Assembly: GCF_004216715.1 (NCBI RefSeq)
Contig: NZ_SGXG01000001.1
Span: 1,736,001-1,800,000, forward strand
Direction of reading: 5' to 3'
DNA from: Cecembia calidifontis
GTDB taxonomy: Bacteria; Bacteroidota; Bacteroidia; Cytophagales; Cyclobacteriaceae
Length of the DNA: 64,000 nucleotides
Shown piece by piece: positions 1-8,923 of the stretch. Under the pieces are notes generated by a model, which was not told where the DNA came from, did no database searches, and was given only the letters and a program-made list of their open reading frames with translations. Position numbers and translations under genes: made by a program. Numbering within the stretch: the stretch's first letter is position 1; each line of letters opens with the position of its first letter.

Positions 1-380
1 TCTAGTTTATATTGGTTGTCACGTTTACCCATTGCTTCCCGGAGCTTGTGATACAGTCTGAAAACAGTCTCGTATCTGCTATGACCCATCTGCCTCTGTA
101 GTTCAAGGCAGCTAAATCCCTTCTTGGTTGCGCTTACAAGAGTCATTGCAAGCAACCAAGTCCTCAATGGTAACTTGCTGTTTTCCATAATAGTACCATT
201 TTTCAGTCCTGTCCTAAATTTACAATGTTTACATTGGAACATATTGAGAGAATTAAGCCAGTAGTGATCCTTGGAATTACAATTCTTGCAAATGACACCT
301 TCTCTTTCTCTTTGTTCCTTCAAGTAATGGATGCAACTTGCCTCATCAGGATATCTTTCATTGAATTGTAGAATATTCAT
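1..380 (-). CDS. IS1595-family transposase, N-terminal part (cut by window edge)
   Basis: This reading frame starts with ATG at 380 and runs off the left edge, so only about 126 residues are visible. They match the N-terminal zinc-ribbon region of IS1595-type transposases: two CxxC pairs (C31/C34 and C50/C53) are followed by a TGLKNGTIMENSKLPLRTW segment and a helix-turn-helix-like region. The DDE catalytic domain would lie beyond the window. The enzyme would cut and join the ends of its own element. No frameshift is seen in the visible part. Confidence 0.8.
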   Translation of the reverse strand, partial: MNILQFNERYPDEASCIHYLKEQREREGVICKNCNSKDHYWLNSLNMFQCKHCKFRTGLKNGTIMENSKLPLRTWLLAMTLVSATKKGFSCLELQRQMGHSRYETVFRLYHKLREAMGKRDNQYKL

Positions 381-428
381 GGCCTTCTTATTTATTTACA
401 GCCAATTAAACACTTACAATTCAGCCCT
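1..428 (-). mobile_element. IS1595-type insertion sequence, end portion
   Basis: The left edge of the window lies inside an insertion sequence read on the minus strand. It contains the start of a transposase and, outside it, a sequence at about 401-428 that looks like a terminal end: on the minus strand it begins GGGCTGAATTGTAAGTG, similar in style to IS1595/IS1016 ends. The other end and any target duplication lie outside the window, so the exact border at 428 is an inference. Confidence 0.6.
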
Positions 429-738
429 GAAAGTTATTGACACTTATTGTCAAAGTATAAAATTTGCCCACTTGTATGTAGGCGGATATTCATATTTTCT
501 ATTCATTAAATCATAAATCGTGGTTTAAAGCTCCCGAAATCGATTTCGTAAATTCATGTTGCTGATGGGTAAATGCGCCTACTATTACCCTTAAATTTAA
601 TGCAGTTACAGAATTTATTGGAAGTTAAAACAAGGAAATCAGAAACAGGTAATCATCAGTTTTTCTTTTCTGGTTTAGCTTTCATTAGGTTCTGAAATAC
701 TACAACAACCAATCTATCTACAACAAAACCCATTAACC
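429..738. other. Intergenic region upstream of susC-like gene
   Basis: No gene is visible here. The stretch is AT-rich and holds a perfect 14-base palindrome, CGAAATCGATTTCG, at 535-548, about 190 bases before the susC-like start. It could be an operator, but no adjacent regulator supports this. No clear TAnnTTTG promoter element was found. Confidence 0.4.
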
Positions 739-3700
739 ATGAGAAAAATGATCTACAAGAAATTGGGTCTTTTTGTTCTTTTCCTGACACTTGCTATGCA
801 GGCCAATGGGCAGGGAAGGATCATAAGAGGTACCGTTACAGATGACAAAGGGGAGCCCATCCCCGGCACCACTGTGGCAGTAAAAGGAACCTCCATCGGA
901 ACTGTAGCCGATATGGATGGTAATTATTCTATCAATGCACCGGATGCAGGGGTGCTGGTTTTTTCCTTCATTGGTTTTCAGACCAGGGAAATTACCATTG
1001 GCAATCAAACTACCATTAACGTTCAGCTGGCCCAACAAGTTTCCGATTTAGGTGAAGTAGTGGTGGTGGGCTATGGTGTACAAAGAAAGTCTGACCTTAC
1101 AGGTTCTGTTTCATCTGTCGGAGAACGTGAAATCAAACAGGTGGCAGTAGCATCATTAGACCAAGCCTTACAGGGTAGGGCTGCTGGTGTTCAGGTAACA
1201 CAGGCTTCAGCAGCTCCAGGTGGTGGAGTTTCGATCAGGATCCGTGGAGGCAACTCCATCAATGCCTCAAATGAACCTTTGTATGTCATTGACGGTATTC
1301 CTTTTTTCCCTAACAATGCAACTGTGGCGCCAGGAACATCCGGTGGAGGCCAGCCTCAAAATGCCTTGGCCAATATCAACCCGGGAGATATTGAATCCAT
1401 GGAAATTTTGAAAGATGCTTCCGCAACAGCTATTTATGGTTCAAGGGGTGCAAATGGTGTAGTAATTATTACTACCAAGCGGGGCAAGGCAGGTGCCACG
1501 AATGTAGATTTTGAAAGTTACTATGGGGTACAGCAAGTATCGAGAACCATCCCATTATTGAATGCAGAAGAGTTTGCCATTATAGCAAATGAAGCAAGGG
1601 TGGGAAGAGGTCAATCCCCCATTTTTTCAGCAGAGCAAATTGCAAGTTTCAGAAATAACAGTACGGATTGGCAAAGTGAAGTTTTCCGGGATGCTCCCAT
1701 TCAAAATCATCAGGTTACTGTTTCCGGAGGGGATGCCAAAACCAGATTTGCCATTTCAGGAAACTACTTCAATCAGGAAGGGGTGATACTCAATTCAGGA
1801 TTTTCAAGAGGATCGGTAAGGGTTAATTTGGATAAAACCATTAACAATAAAGTTACTGTAGGTAACTCCCTCACCATTTCCAGAGCTACCAATAACCAAC
1901 AGGTGACCGATATAACCAGAGGTGGTGTGGTCAATGCAGCATTGGTGTTTTCCCCAACCCTTCCTGTCTTTGATGCAGATGGAAATTTCACTTTTGACAA
2001 CAGTTCAATTCCCGGATCACAGCAGGTAGGCAATCCGGTTCAGGATGCTTTGGAAACATTGAATAAAACCGTTACCAACAGGGTATTGGGCAACGTTTTT
2101 ATGGAATGGAAAGTAATCGATAATTTATTGTTCCGTGCCTCAGGAGGTGTGGACTTCCAAACAGGAAGAAGGGATTTTTATGCGCCCAGCACCAACAACA
2201 GGGGAAGAAATGCCTTTGGTTCGGCATTGGTGGAAACCAAAAATGTATTCAGCCCGGTAGGAACTTTTACCCTGAATTACGACAAAAAATTTGATAAGAA
2301 CAGTTACTTAATTCTTTTAGCCGGTTATGAAAGTCAGTCCCAAATGGTGGACTTTGTGGGTGCACAAGCCACCAATTTCCCAACAGATGCTTTGGGATCG
2401 GACAATTTGGGTTTGGGCCAAATAGTAGGAACCCCCTTTTCTGGAAGAAGCTTATGGAGATTGGATTCCTGGTTTGGAAGGGTCAATTATACCCTCTTTG
2501 AAAAATTCCTTTTCACAGGAACTTTCAGGGCCGACGGCTCTTCTAGATTTGGCGCAGGCAACAAATGGGGGTATTTCCCTTCTGCCGCTGTTGGGTATAA
2601 CATGAGCAATGAGCCTTTTGTGAATAATATCAAGTGGCTAAGCACTTTGAAAGTTACTACAAGCTGGGGCTTGACCGGTAATCAGGAAATTGGCTTGTAT
2701 CAATCACTTTCCCAACTGAATACGGAAAGGAATGCTTTTGGTAATGTGATAGCTATCGGCTTAGCCCCTGGAAGAATCCCTAATCCGGATTTGAGATGGG
2801 AGAAGACCAATCAGGTCAATGTGGGTTTAGAGGTTGGTTTAATTGAGGACAGGATATTCTTTGAAGCAGCAGGTTACTACAAAAGAACTCAAGACTTATT
2901 ATTACCGCTTGATCTGCCAAGGTCTACAGGATTTGCTACTATTCTTACTAATATTGGAAGTGTTGAAAATAAAGGTCTTGAGTTGTCAGTCAACAGCAAC
3001 AACTTAACCGGAAAATTGAAATGGGTCACCAATGCCAACATTACTTTTAACAGGAATACCGTTTTGGCACTTGGTCCTGGAGAAACTTTCAGGTTAGCGC
3101 CAGGGACTGGTGATGGACACTTACAGATTGCCAATTCCAGTATTTTGCAGGTAGGTGCTCCAGTGGGAAGCTTTTTTGGGATGGTAACCAACGGAATCAT
3201 CCAATCAGGTGAGCAAGTTATCCCGGGTAGCAGTTCTTTCGGTTCTGTAGGTCCTGGTGATATCCGCTATGTGGATGTCAATGGGGATGGAAGAATTGAT
3301 AACAACGACAGGACTATCATTGGCAATCCACAACCTAAGTTCTTTTACGGGATGAACAATAACTTCACCTATAAAAACTTTGACCTTTCCATATTTATCA
3401 ATGGAACTTATGGAAACGATGTTTGGAATGTCAATAGCCACGAATTGTACAGAAATGATGGTGCTACAAATAACGTGAGAGGGGTTCTCAACCGTTGGAC
3501 TCCTGAAAACCCAAGCAATGAATGGCCGAGTTCAAGAACCAGACCATTTGTGCTATCTGATAGGCATATTGAAAACGCATCATTCCTGAGGGTCAGAAAT
3601 GTTACTTTAGGTTATAATTTACCGGTTGGTAATGTGACTTGGCTAAGGTCATGCAGGGTTTATCTACAGGGTCAAAATATCCTGACATTTACCAATTATT

Positions 3701-3816
3701 CCGGATTTGATCCAGAGGTAAACTCTTTAGGACAGAATCCTATAGGCATTGGTATCGATAGAGGTACGTTCCCGATGGCCAGATCATTTATCATGGGTGT
3801 TAATTTTGGTTTATAG
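739..3816 (+). CDS. SusC/RagA family TonB-linked outer-membrane protein
   Basis: A TonB-dependent outer-membrane transporter of 1025 residues, usual for SusC proteins. It begins with a signal peptide (to about residue 24), then a carboxypeptidase-regulatory-like domain (about 26-110) ending in a TonB-box-like EVVVVGYG. The plug domain follows, with the SusC hallmark SIRIRGGNSINASNEPLYVIDG, then a long C-terminal beta-barrel. It would import an oligomer captured by the lipoprotein encoded 38 bases downstream. The substrate cannot be read from the sequence: no glycosidase, protease or regulator lies beside the pair. The ATG at 739 gives a proper signal peptide. Confidence 0.93.
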   Translation: MRKMIYKKLGLFVLFLTLAMQANGQGRIIRGTVTDDKGEPIPGTTVAVKGTSIGTVADMDGNYSINAPDAGVLVFSFIGFQTREITIGNQTTINVQLAQQVSDLGEVVVVGYGVQRKSDLTGSVSSVGEREIKQVAVASLDQALQGRAAGVQVTQASAAPGGGVSIRIRGGNSINASNEPLYVIDGIPFFPNNATVAPGTSGGGQPQNALANINPGDIESMEILKDASATAIYGSRGANGVVIITTKRGKAGATNVDFESYYGVQQVSRTIPLLNAEEFAIIANEARVGRGQSPIFSAEQIASFRNNSTDWQSEVFRDAPIQNHQVTVSGGDAKTRFAISGNYFNQEGVILNSGFSRGSVRVNLDKTINNKVTVGNSLTISRATNNQQVTDITRGGVVNAALVFSPTLPVFDADGNFTFDNSSIPGSQQVGNPVQDALETLNKTVTNRVLGNVFMEWKVIDNLLFRASGGVDFQTGRRDFYAPSTNNRGRNAFGSALVETKNVFSPVGTFTLNYDKKFDKNSYLILLAGYESQSQMVDFVGAQATNFPTDALGSDNLGLGQIVGTPFSGRSLWRLDSWFGRVNYTLFEKFLFTGTFRADGSSRFGAGNKWGYFPSAAVGYNMSNEPFVNNIKWLSTLKVTTSWGLTGNQEIGLYQSLSQLNTERNAFGNVIAIGLAPGRIPNPDLRWEKTNQVNVGLEVGLIEDRIFFEAAGYYKRTQDLLLPLDLPRSTGFATILTNIGSVENKGLELSVNSNNLTGKLKWVTNANITFNRNTVLALGPGETFRLAPGTGDGHLQIANSSILQVGAPVGSFFGMVTNGIIQSGEQVIPGSSSFGSVGPGDIRYVDVNGDGRIDNNDRTIIGNPQPKFFYGMNNNFTYKNFDLSIFINGTYGNDVWNVNSHELYRNDGATNNVRGVLNRWTPENPSNEWPSSRTRPFVLSDRHIENASFLRVRNVTLGYNLPVGNVTWLRSCRVYLQGQNILTFTNYSGFDPEVNSLGQNPIGIGIDRGTFPMARSFIMGVNFGL

Positions 3817-3854
3817 TATCCATCCGTCTAAGTCAAAATTTAAAACATAAGAAA

Positions 3855-5360
3855 ATGAAAATCAGAAATATATATTTATCAGGGATAGTGTTGGCAGGAA
3901 TGCTGTTCAATTCTTGCGAGGATCCCTTACAAGAGCAGGTATTCAGTTTTATTGCACCTGAGAATTTCTACAGGACTTCAACTGATGCAGAAGCCGCTTT
4001 GGTCGGCGTGTATGCCGGATTCAGGTTGATCCACATGTATGACAGACAGTATATGATAGGAGATATGGGTTCTGACGATACCTTTACAGGTGAATTCAGG
4101 GGCAATCAGGATAGGATTCAGATTGATGAATTTACAGTGGATCCAAATAACGGAATACTAAGGGATAGATTTGAAAATGCCTATATTACTATTAACAGGG
4201 CAAATGCAGTGATCAGTAGGGTTCCTTCAATCGATATGAACCCACAATTAAGGGATAATATTGTAAACCAAGCACGTTTTTTAAGGGCGTTTCTTTACTT
4301 TGATCTTGTCCAGTTATTTGGCGCTGTTCCATTAAAAATCGAAGAAACTTTAAATGTAAACAATGTGGCAAGTCCAAGGGTAGATGCCAACAGGATTTAT
4401 GATGAAGTCATCATCCCCGATTTGCAAGCCGCAGAGAATTTACCCGCTACACAAAGATTGCAGGGACAGGTGACCAATACTTCCGCCAAAGCCATGCTCG
4501 CCAGGGTTTACTTGACGAGGGCCGGTAATAACCCGAATTCTCCTTTTTGGGCTTTGGCCAGGGACAAGGCATTGGAAGTTATGAATTCCGGTCAGCACAG
4601 ACTTCTAAGTTCATACAGTGATGTATTTCAGCTGGTAAATCAAAATAGCGCAGAGCACCTTTTCTCCATCCAATTTAGTGCTATGCAAGGAGTTGGAAGT
4701 ACTTTCCAAGAATTCTTTATGCCCCGGGGGATTAATTCAACTACTGGTAATGGTAATGGGGTAAATGAGCCTACTCCTGATATCGTTCAGGCTTTTGAGC
4801 CCAATGATCTCAGGTTCAATACTGCTTTTCTTTTGCAACTGCCTTTGGCGAATGGAACGGTGAATAATTACAGCCCGACCGGGAATTGCCAGGGAATCCC
4901 ATCCCCTTGTATTCCCCAGCCTTATATAGGTAAGTATCTTGAACTTACTCCTCCTAGAGGAAATCTGAATTATCCCATCATAAGGTATTCTGATGTCCTA
5001 CTGATGTACGCAGAGGCTGCCAATGAAGCAGAAGGCGGTCCATCTTCCGCTGCGTATGCTGCCATCAATCAGGTGAGAAACCGGGCTGGGTTACCGGATT
5101 TAGCCCCTGGGATGAGCCAGGCTCAATTTAGGGAGGCTGTAAGGAAGGAAAGAAGGGTGGAATTGGCCTTCGAAGGTATACGACGGTATGATCTGGTCAG
5201 ATGGGGTACTCTATTGGAAGTTACAAGAAGCCATTTCCAAAGATTTTATCCAACCTTGACAGGGAATGTCAGGGACCATCATATGCTGTTCCCTATTCCA
5301 CAGAGAGAAATAGACCTGAATCCGGGAATCAGCTTGTCGGATCAAAACCCAGGGTATTAA
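3855..5360 (+). CDS. SusD/RagB family substrate-binding lipoprotein
   Basis: Surface lipoprotein of 501 residues that partners the upstream SusC-like barrel as the lid of the import complex. A lipobox ending in Cys21 (MLFNSC) follows a short signal peptide. TPR-type helices such as TSAKAMLARVYLTRAG and the C-terminal RKERRVELAFEGIRRYDLVR motif are typical of SusD. The gene is only 38 bases behind its partner and is followed by a strong terminator, so the two genes form a complete operon. Its ligand is unknown. Confidence 0.92.
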   Translation: MKIRNIYLSGIVLAGMLFNSCEDPLQEQVFSFIAPENFYRTSTDAEAALVGVYAGFRLIHMYDRQYMIGDMGSDDTFTGEFRGNQDRIQIDEFTVDPNNGILRDRFENAYITINRANAVISRVPSIDMNPQLRDNIVNQARFLRAFLYFDLVQLFGAVPLKIEETLNVNNVASPRVDANRIYDEVIIPDLQAAENLPATQRLQGQVTNTSAKAMLARVYLTRAGNNPNSPFWALARDKALEVMNSGQHRLLSSYSDVFQLVNQNSAEHLFSIQFSAMQGVGSTFQEFFMPRGINSTTGNGNGVNEPTPDIVQAFEPNDLRFNTAFLLQLPLANGTVNNYSPTGNCQGIPSPCIPQPYIGKYLELTPPRGNLNYPIIRYSDVLLMYAEAANEAEGGPSSAAYAAINQVRNRAGLPDLAPGMSQAQFREAVRKERRVELAFEGIRRYDLVRWGTLLEVTRSHFQRFYPTLTGNVRDHHMLFPIPQREIDLNPGISLSDQNPGY

Positions 5361-5370
5361 CAATAAAATC

Positions 5371-5410
5371 TATCCCCAACTGCTAAAAGTTGGGGATAAT
5401 TTTTTTATTT
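5371..5410 (+). terminator. Rho-independent terminator of the susCD-like operon
   Basis: An 11-base perfect stem (TATCCCCAACT paired with AGTTGGGGATA) with a 6-base loop is followed by a run of T residues. It lies directly after the susD-like stop codon. Confidence 0.85.
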
Positions 5411-5455
5411 CAGGAGCTATGAATCCAATAACCTGGTCACCAATTAACAGATATA

Positions 5456-5992
5456 CTAATTGAAGTCTTTGTAGACTCTCCTTTCCACCTTGGAACTCCC
5501 GTCTTTTTCCAAGGTCACCACAAAAATAAAATCGTATTCAATATCCTCGAGTTCCGGGAATTTATCCCCTTCCTGAACAAAATAATTGGCTACATGGTGA
5601 ATGGTGTTGCTATGGCCAATCACCAAGGCATTTCCCTTTCTTTGGCGGAGTTCTTTGACCAGATCATCGTGTTTTTTCACATCGTAAATTTCAATGCTAA
5701 GACCAGACTGGGCTTCAATTAAGGGTTGGGCAGTAGCCTTTGTCCGTATAAAGTCAGTACTGAAAATGTGTTGGATTTTTTGATCAGCCAGGATCTGTGC
5801 CAGTTTCTTTGCCCTCACAGTGCCGGCCACACTGAGTTGCGGATCATCTCCCACCAATTGCTTTTCCGCATGGCGGACCAGGAAAATGGTTTTGGGTTCC
5901 TGTTTTGGGGAACAAAACTGGAAGGAAACAATAAGTAGAAGCGCCGTAATCGGCTGATTGAAACGCTTCAATATCTTAATCATATTCATCAT
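5456..5992 (-). CDS. Histidine phosphatase family protein, exported
   Basis: Protein of 178 residues of the phosphoglycerate-mutase-like histidine phosphatase superfamily. The phosphate-accepting RHAEK motif (R40, H41) is near the N-terminus, and the second catalytic region appears as VIGHSNT around residue 123. A hydrophobic leader with a Cys at 27 suggests an exported protein, possibly a lipoprotein, although FQFC is a poor lipobox. The compact size resembles SixA-like phosphatases, but the substrate is not evident. It stands alone between the susCD-like operon and an IS30 element. Confidence 0.8.
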   Translation of the reverse strand: MMNMIKILKRFNQPITALLLIVSFQFCSPKQEPKTIFLVRHAEKQLVGDDPQLSVAGTVRAKKLAQILADQKIQHIFSTDFIRTKATAQPLIEAQSGLSIEIYDVKKHDDLVKELRQRKGNALVIGHSNTIHHVANYFVQEGDKFPELEDIEYDFIFVVTLEKDGSSKVERRVYKDFN

Positions 5993-6112
5993 AATCTGTT
6001 TGGTTTTATCATCGGGACCGTATAGCTGAGATTTGGATTTGATGGCTTAAAAATAAAAATCAAAGGCAATAATATCTCCTATATTCAAGTCATAAATGCA
6101 ACACTAAGGGTT

Positions 6113-6142
6113 TAAGGGAAGGAACCTGGGTTCCTTCCCTTA
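6113..6142 (+). other. Hairpin in the IS30 leader
   Basis: A perfect 13-base stem (TAAGGGAAGGAAC with GTTCCTTCCCTTA) with a 4-base loop lies between the left inverted repeat and the transposase start. It lacks a T run. It could limit expression of the transposase from transcripts entering from outside, as hairpins in other ISs do; that is inference. Confidence 0.75.
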
Positions 6143-6169
6143 GGCTGAAAATATTAATTTTGTGTTGTC

Positions 6170-7180
6170 ATGAATAAATTTAAACATCTCAGCCAGGAAC
6201 AAAGGTACCAAATAGAGGCTTTATTTAGAAACGGAACTTCCCAGACCAAAATCGCTGCGATTATCGGTGTCAACAAAAGTACTGTATCCAGAGAACTTCA
6301 AAGAAATACCGGCAAGAGGGGCCGTTATAGCGGTGAATATAAGGCTGCAGTTGCCCAGAACCGTACAGACGAAAGACATAGACTCAAGAGAAAGCGAATC
6401 AAATTTACCGAGTCCCTTAAAGAAGAGGCCCGCAAATTCCTTGTTGTTGACAAATTGAGCCCAGAGCTAATATCGGTCACCTGGAAGAAACAAGGTAAAG
6501 AAGGGGTTTGTCATGAGACACTCTACAACTGGATATTTACTGCCAAAAAAAGTAGCCATTGGAGATACCGAAGGGACAGGGAGCTTTACAAGAATCTCCG
6601 GCATGGTAAAAGAAAGCGTAAGAGAGGTAATTACAGGCATACCAGAGGAATTATCAGGGAGAGAGTTCCAATTGACCAAAGGCCTCCTGTAGTTGAAAAA
6701 AGACAAAGGATAGGAGATATTGAAGTAGACCTTATGATGGGGAAAAACCACAAATCAGCTCTTTTGGTACTGGTGGACAGGGCAACCTTGGTTACTACCA
6801 TAGAGAAACTTGATGGTAAAAATGCAGATATCATTGAACAGAAAATAGCAAAGAGAATACAGAGAATTGGTGCTTCGTTCTTCAAATCAATCACTTTCGA
6901 TAATGATATGGCATTCGCAAACCATTATAAAATCAGAGATAAATTCAATATCCCAACATTCTTTACAAGACCATACACTTCACAGGATAAAGGAACAGTG
7001 GAAAACAGAATCGGACTTATCAGGGCTTTCCTGCCAAAGGGTACTGACCTCAATCAAATCTCTCGGGAACAGATCCAAAATATAGAAACCAAAATCAATA
7101 ACAGGCCAATAAGAAAGTTTAATTATCTTAGTCCTATCGAATGTCTAATGAAAAAATTAGGCGTTGCATTTATGACTTGA
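6170..7180 (+). CDS. IS30-family transposase
   Basis: Intact 336-residue transposase. The N-terminal helix-turn-helix (YQIEALFRNGTSQTKIA to NKSTVSREL) binds the element ends. The C-terminal DDE integrase domain shows GDIEVDLMMG, ITFDNDMAF and GTVENRIGLIR, carrying the two acidic residues and the glutamate. The end, IRKFNYLSPIECL, is typical of the family. The final codons and stop overlap the right inverted repeat. It looks functional. Confidence 0.95.
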   Translation: MNKFKHLSQEQRYQIEALFRNGTSQTKIAAIIGVNKSTVSRELQRNTGKRGRYSGEYKAAVAQNRTDERHRLKRKRIKFTESLKEEARKFLVVDKLSPELISVTWKKQGKEGVCHETLYNWIFTAKKSSHWRYRRDRELYKNLRHGKRKRKRGNYRHTRGIIRERVPIDQRPPVVEKRQRIGDIEVDLMMGKNHKSALLVLVDRATLVTTIEKLDGKNADIIEQKIAKRIQRIGASFFKSITFDNDMAFANHYKIRDKFNIPTFFTRPYTSQDKGTVENRIGLIRAFLPKGTDLNQISREQIQNIETKINNRPIRKFNYLSPIECLMKKLGVAFMT

Positions 7181-7198
7181 ACATGGCTCTACCCTTTT

Positions 7199-7627
7199 TT
7201 AAATAGGGTAACTAATATAGTCAACAAATTCTTTTGGGTTGAGGACTTTTGTTACTCCAAACTCCTTGATTGTAAAATCATTACTGTTTCCTGTAACCAA
7301 AAAGTCGGCACCTGATGAAAGGGCTAACTCTAGGAACTTATTGTCAGACAAGTCTCTAAGTATTTCGACTTTTCTCTTTGGGGAAAAATAATTTGCACAT
7401 GATTCTAGCCTATTGAGAACTAGGGTTGCATTTAACTGAAAATTCTTGATTTTAGCGAATTTATTCCTATTGACCACATCTTTGTATTCATCCAAAACCT
7501 CAGATGAAAGACACAAAAGGACTTTTCTTTCTAAGATTAAAAAAAGAATATCTGAAGGATAGCCCGAAGAAAGCAGAGCTGAGATGAGCACATTGGTATC
7601 AAGAACGATTTTTATTCCTGGCCGCAT
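7199..7627 (-). CDS. PIN-domain toxin of a toxin-antitoxin pair
   Basis: A small PIN-domain ribonuclease of the 'putative toxin-antitoxin system toxin component, PIN family' type. The acidic active-site residues are in VLDTNVLISAL near the N-terminus, DNKFLELAL in the middle and ADFLVTGNSNDF towards the end. I chose the ATG at 7627 (MRPGIKIVLDTN) because homologues start just before the first Asp; a start at 7648 would add seven residues. Either start overlaps the upstream antitoxin gene in another frame (29 bases with this start), which suggests coupled translation. The pair sits right behind the IS30 element. Confidence 0.82.
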   Translation of the reverse strand: MRPGIKIVLDTNVLISALLSSGYPSDILFLILERKVLLCLSSEVLDEYKDVVNRNKFAKIKNFQLNATLVLNRLESCANYFSPKRKVEILRDLSDNKFLELALSSGADFLVTGNSNDFTIKEFGVTKVLNPKEFVDYISYPI

Positions 7628-7832
7628 CAATCTCTTTGTTGATTTCATCTAGACTTAAATTGTCAAGACCTGCTTCCTTGGCATATTTTTGGCAGGCCAA
7701 AAGCGCATTTTTGGCCAACTCTTGTTCAATCTTTTCTACAAATTGTGTCAATTCCAATTCCGAAACATGGGACAAGTTCAGCTTGGCAAACTCTTTTTCT
7801 GACCCCTTTATTTTGATTGTTTTCATTGCCAC
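7599..7832 (-). CDS. Antitoxin partner of the PIN toxin
   Basis: A 77-residue, charged, mostly helical protein placed directly upstream of and overlapping the PIN toxin gene, as expected for the antitoxin that binds the RNase and represses the operon. It begins MAMKTIKIKG; the second Met two codons later may be the real start. The C-terminal part is rich in Asp, Glu and Lys, fitting a toxin-wrapping tail. No DNA-binding motif could be identified with certainty, so the assignment rests mainly on gene order. Confidence 0.65.
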   Translation of the reverse strand: MAMKTIKIKGSEKEFAKLNLSHVSELELTQFVEKIEQELAKNALLACQKYAKEAGLDNLSLDEINKEIDAARNKNRS

Positions 7833-8108
7833 TTTTAGATAAACACTTTACTAATATACAAAAGATCAAGGGATTTGGTTGCATAAAAACAAATATAAAC
7901 CAAACAAATCAGCAGTCTTAGCTTTTCGCTTTTTAAGAATTGGCTTAAAAACATCCTTGCCTTTCAAACAAATGATCGGCCGTGTTGATTCTCTAACTAT
8001 TGTCTGAAAAAAAGAAAGTAAAAGCGGGTACATAAATTGAATCCTTTTTTCTTAAGACCAAAATTTTTCCCACCAAGCTTATTTTCATATTCTAAAGGCC
8101 TCACTTAC

Positions 8109-8852
8109 TTACCCACTGAACGTATTGTCCAAATGCTGATCTTTGGCTTTTACGGGTTCAAATTCCAGGTACTGCTCCCAGAAAGCCTCTTCAGGAAGGG
8201 CGGCACGTAGGTAGAGTTTTTCTTTTTTTATCGGGTGGACAAAGACCAAATGAAAGGCATGAAGGTTGATATTGCCATCTGGATTCGGCTTATGGAAACC
8301 ATACTTGACATCTCCTCGGATGGGGCAACCCATAGAAGCCAACTGCACCCTGATCTGATGTGGCCTACCCGATACGGGCCTTACTTCCAAGAGCCAATGG
8401 TCGTTCAACTTGCCCAAGGTTTTGTAATTGAGTTCGGCTTTTTGTGAACCCGGAACTTCTTTATCGTAAGCAGTCACGAAATTCTTCTGCTCATCTTTGA
8501 CCAACCAATGCGTAAGTTTTCCCGATTCTTCCTTGGGCTTGTTTTTAACCACTGCCCAGTAAACCTTGTGGATATCCCTCTTTCGGAAAACTTCCATCAT
8601 GCGCTCCAGCCCTTTAGAGGTGCGCGCAAAAACCACCAAACCACTTACAGGTCTATCCAGCCTGTGTACAGGATGTAGGAATACTGCTCCCGGTTTATGG
8701 TACTTTTCCGCAATATATTCCTTACAGTAATCTGTCAGGGTCTTGTCTTTGGTCCTGTCACCCTGAACGAGTATTCCTGCTGCTTTATTGACCACCAAAA
8801 GGTGGTTGTCTTCATATACGACGGTAAATGGTTTTCTTTTCATGATTGTCAA
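8109..8852 (-). CDS. RluA-family RNA pseudouridine synthase
   Basis: Enzyme of 247 residues (244 if it starts at the second Met, MKRKPF) that would convert specific uridines in rRNA or tRNA to pseudouridine. The family signature HRLDRPVSGLVVFART carries the catalytic Asp, and further conserved blocks are VVNKAAGILVQ, GRPHQIRVQLA and HAFHLVF. No S4 RNA-binding domain precedes the catalytic domain, so it resembles the short RluA/TruC-like type. The target base cannot be stated. It lies downstream of prfC but after a terminator, so it is probably transcribed on its own. Confidence 0.9.
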   Translation of the reverse strand: MTIMKRKPFTVVYEDNHLLVVNKAAGILVQGDRTKDKTLTDYCKEYIAEKYHKPGAVFLHPVHRLDRPVSGLVVFARTSKGLERMMEVFRKRDIHKVYWAVVKNKPKEESGKLTHWLVKDEQKNFVTAYDKEVPGSQKAELNYKTLGKLNDHWLLEVRPVSGRPHQIRVQLASMGCPIRGDVKYGFHKPNPDGNINLHAFHLVFVHPIKKEKLYLRAALPEEAFWEQYLEFEPVKAKDQHLDNTFSG

Positions 8853-8859
8853 ATATAAT

Positions 8860-8907
8860 AAAAAACACCAAGCACCCTGAAGTATTTGCGGACAAGTGGT
8901 TGGTGTT
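8860..8907 (-). terminator. Terminator downstream of prfC
   Basis: Arms at 8864-8875 and 8896-8907 pair at 11 of 12 positions around a 20-base loop. On the minus strand the stem is followed by a T run, right after the prfC stop codon. Confidence 0.6.
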
Positions 8908-8923
8908 GAGTTATTTGTACTAA

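Larger units (their letters stand above)
6084..7181 (+). mobile_element. IS30-family insertion sequence (complete, 1098 bp)
   Basis: A 19-base perfect inverted repeat bounds the element: TTCAAGTCATAAATGCAAC at 6084-6102 and its complement at 7163-7181. One intact IS30-type transposase gene fills it. No convincing 2-3 bp target duplication is visible in the flanking bases. The stop codon of the transposase lies within the right repeat, and a long hairpin sits between the left repeat and the start codon. Confidence 0.88.

Noticed and set aside
331..516. 61-codon open frame at the left edge
   Set aside because: It is antisense to the IS1595-type transposase start and runs through the element's end; composition is not protein-like.
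7182..7198. ACCCTTTTTTAAATAGGGT hairpin as a terminator between the IS30 element and the PIN gene
   Set aside because: The stem is very short and A/T-rich; support is too weak for a feature.
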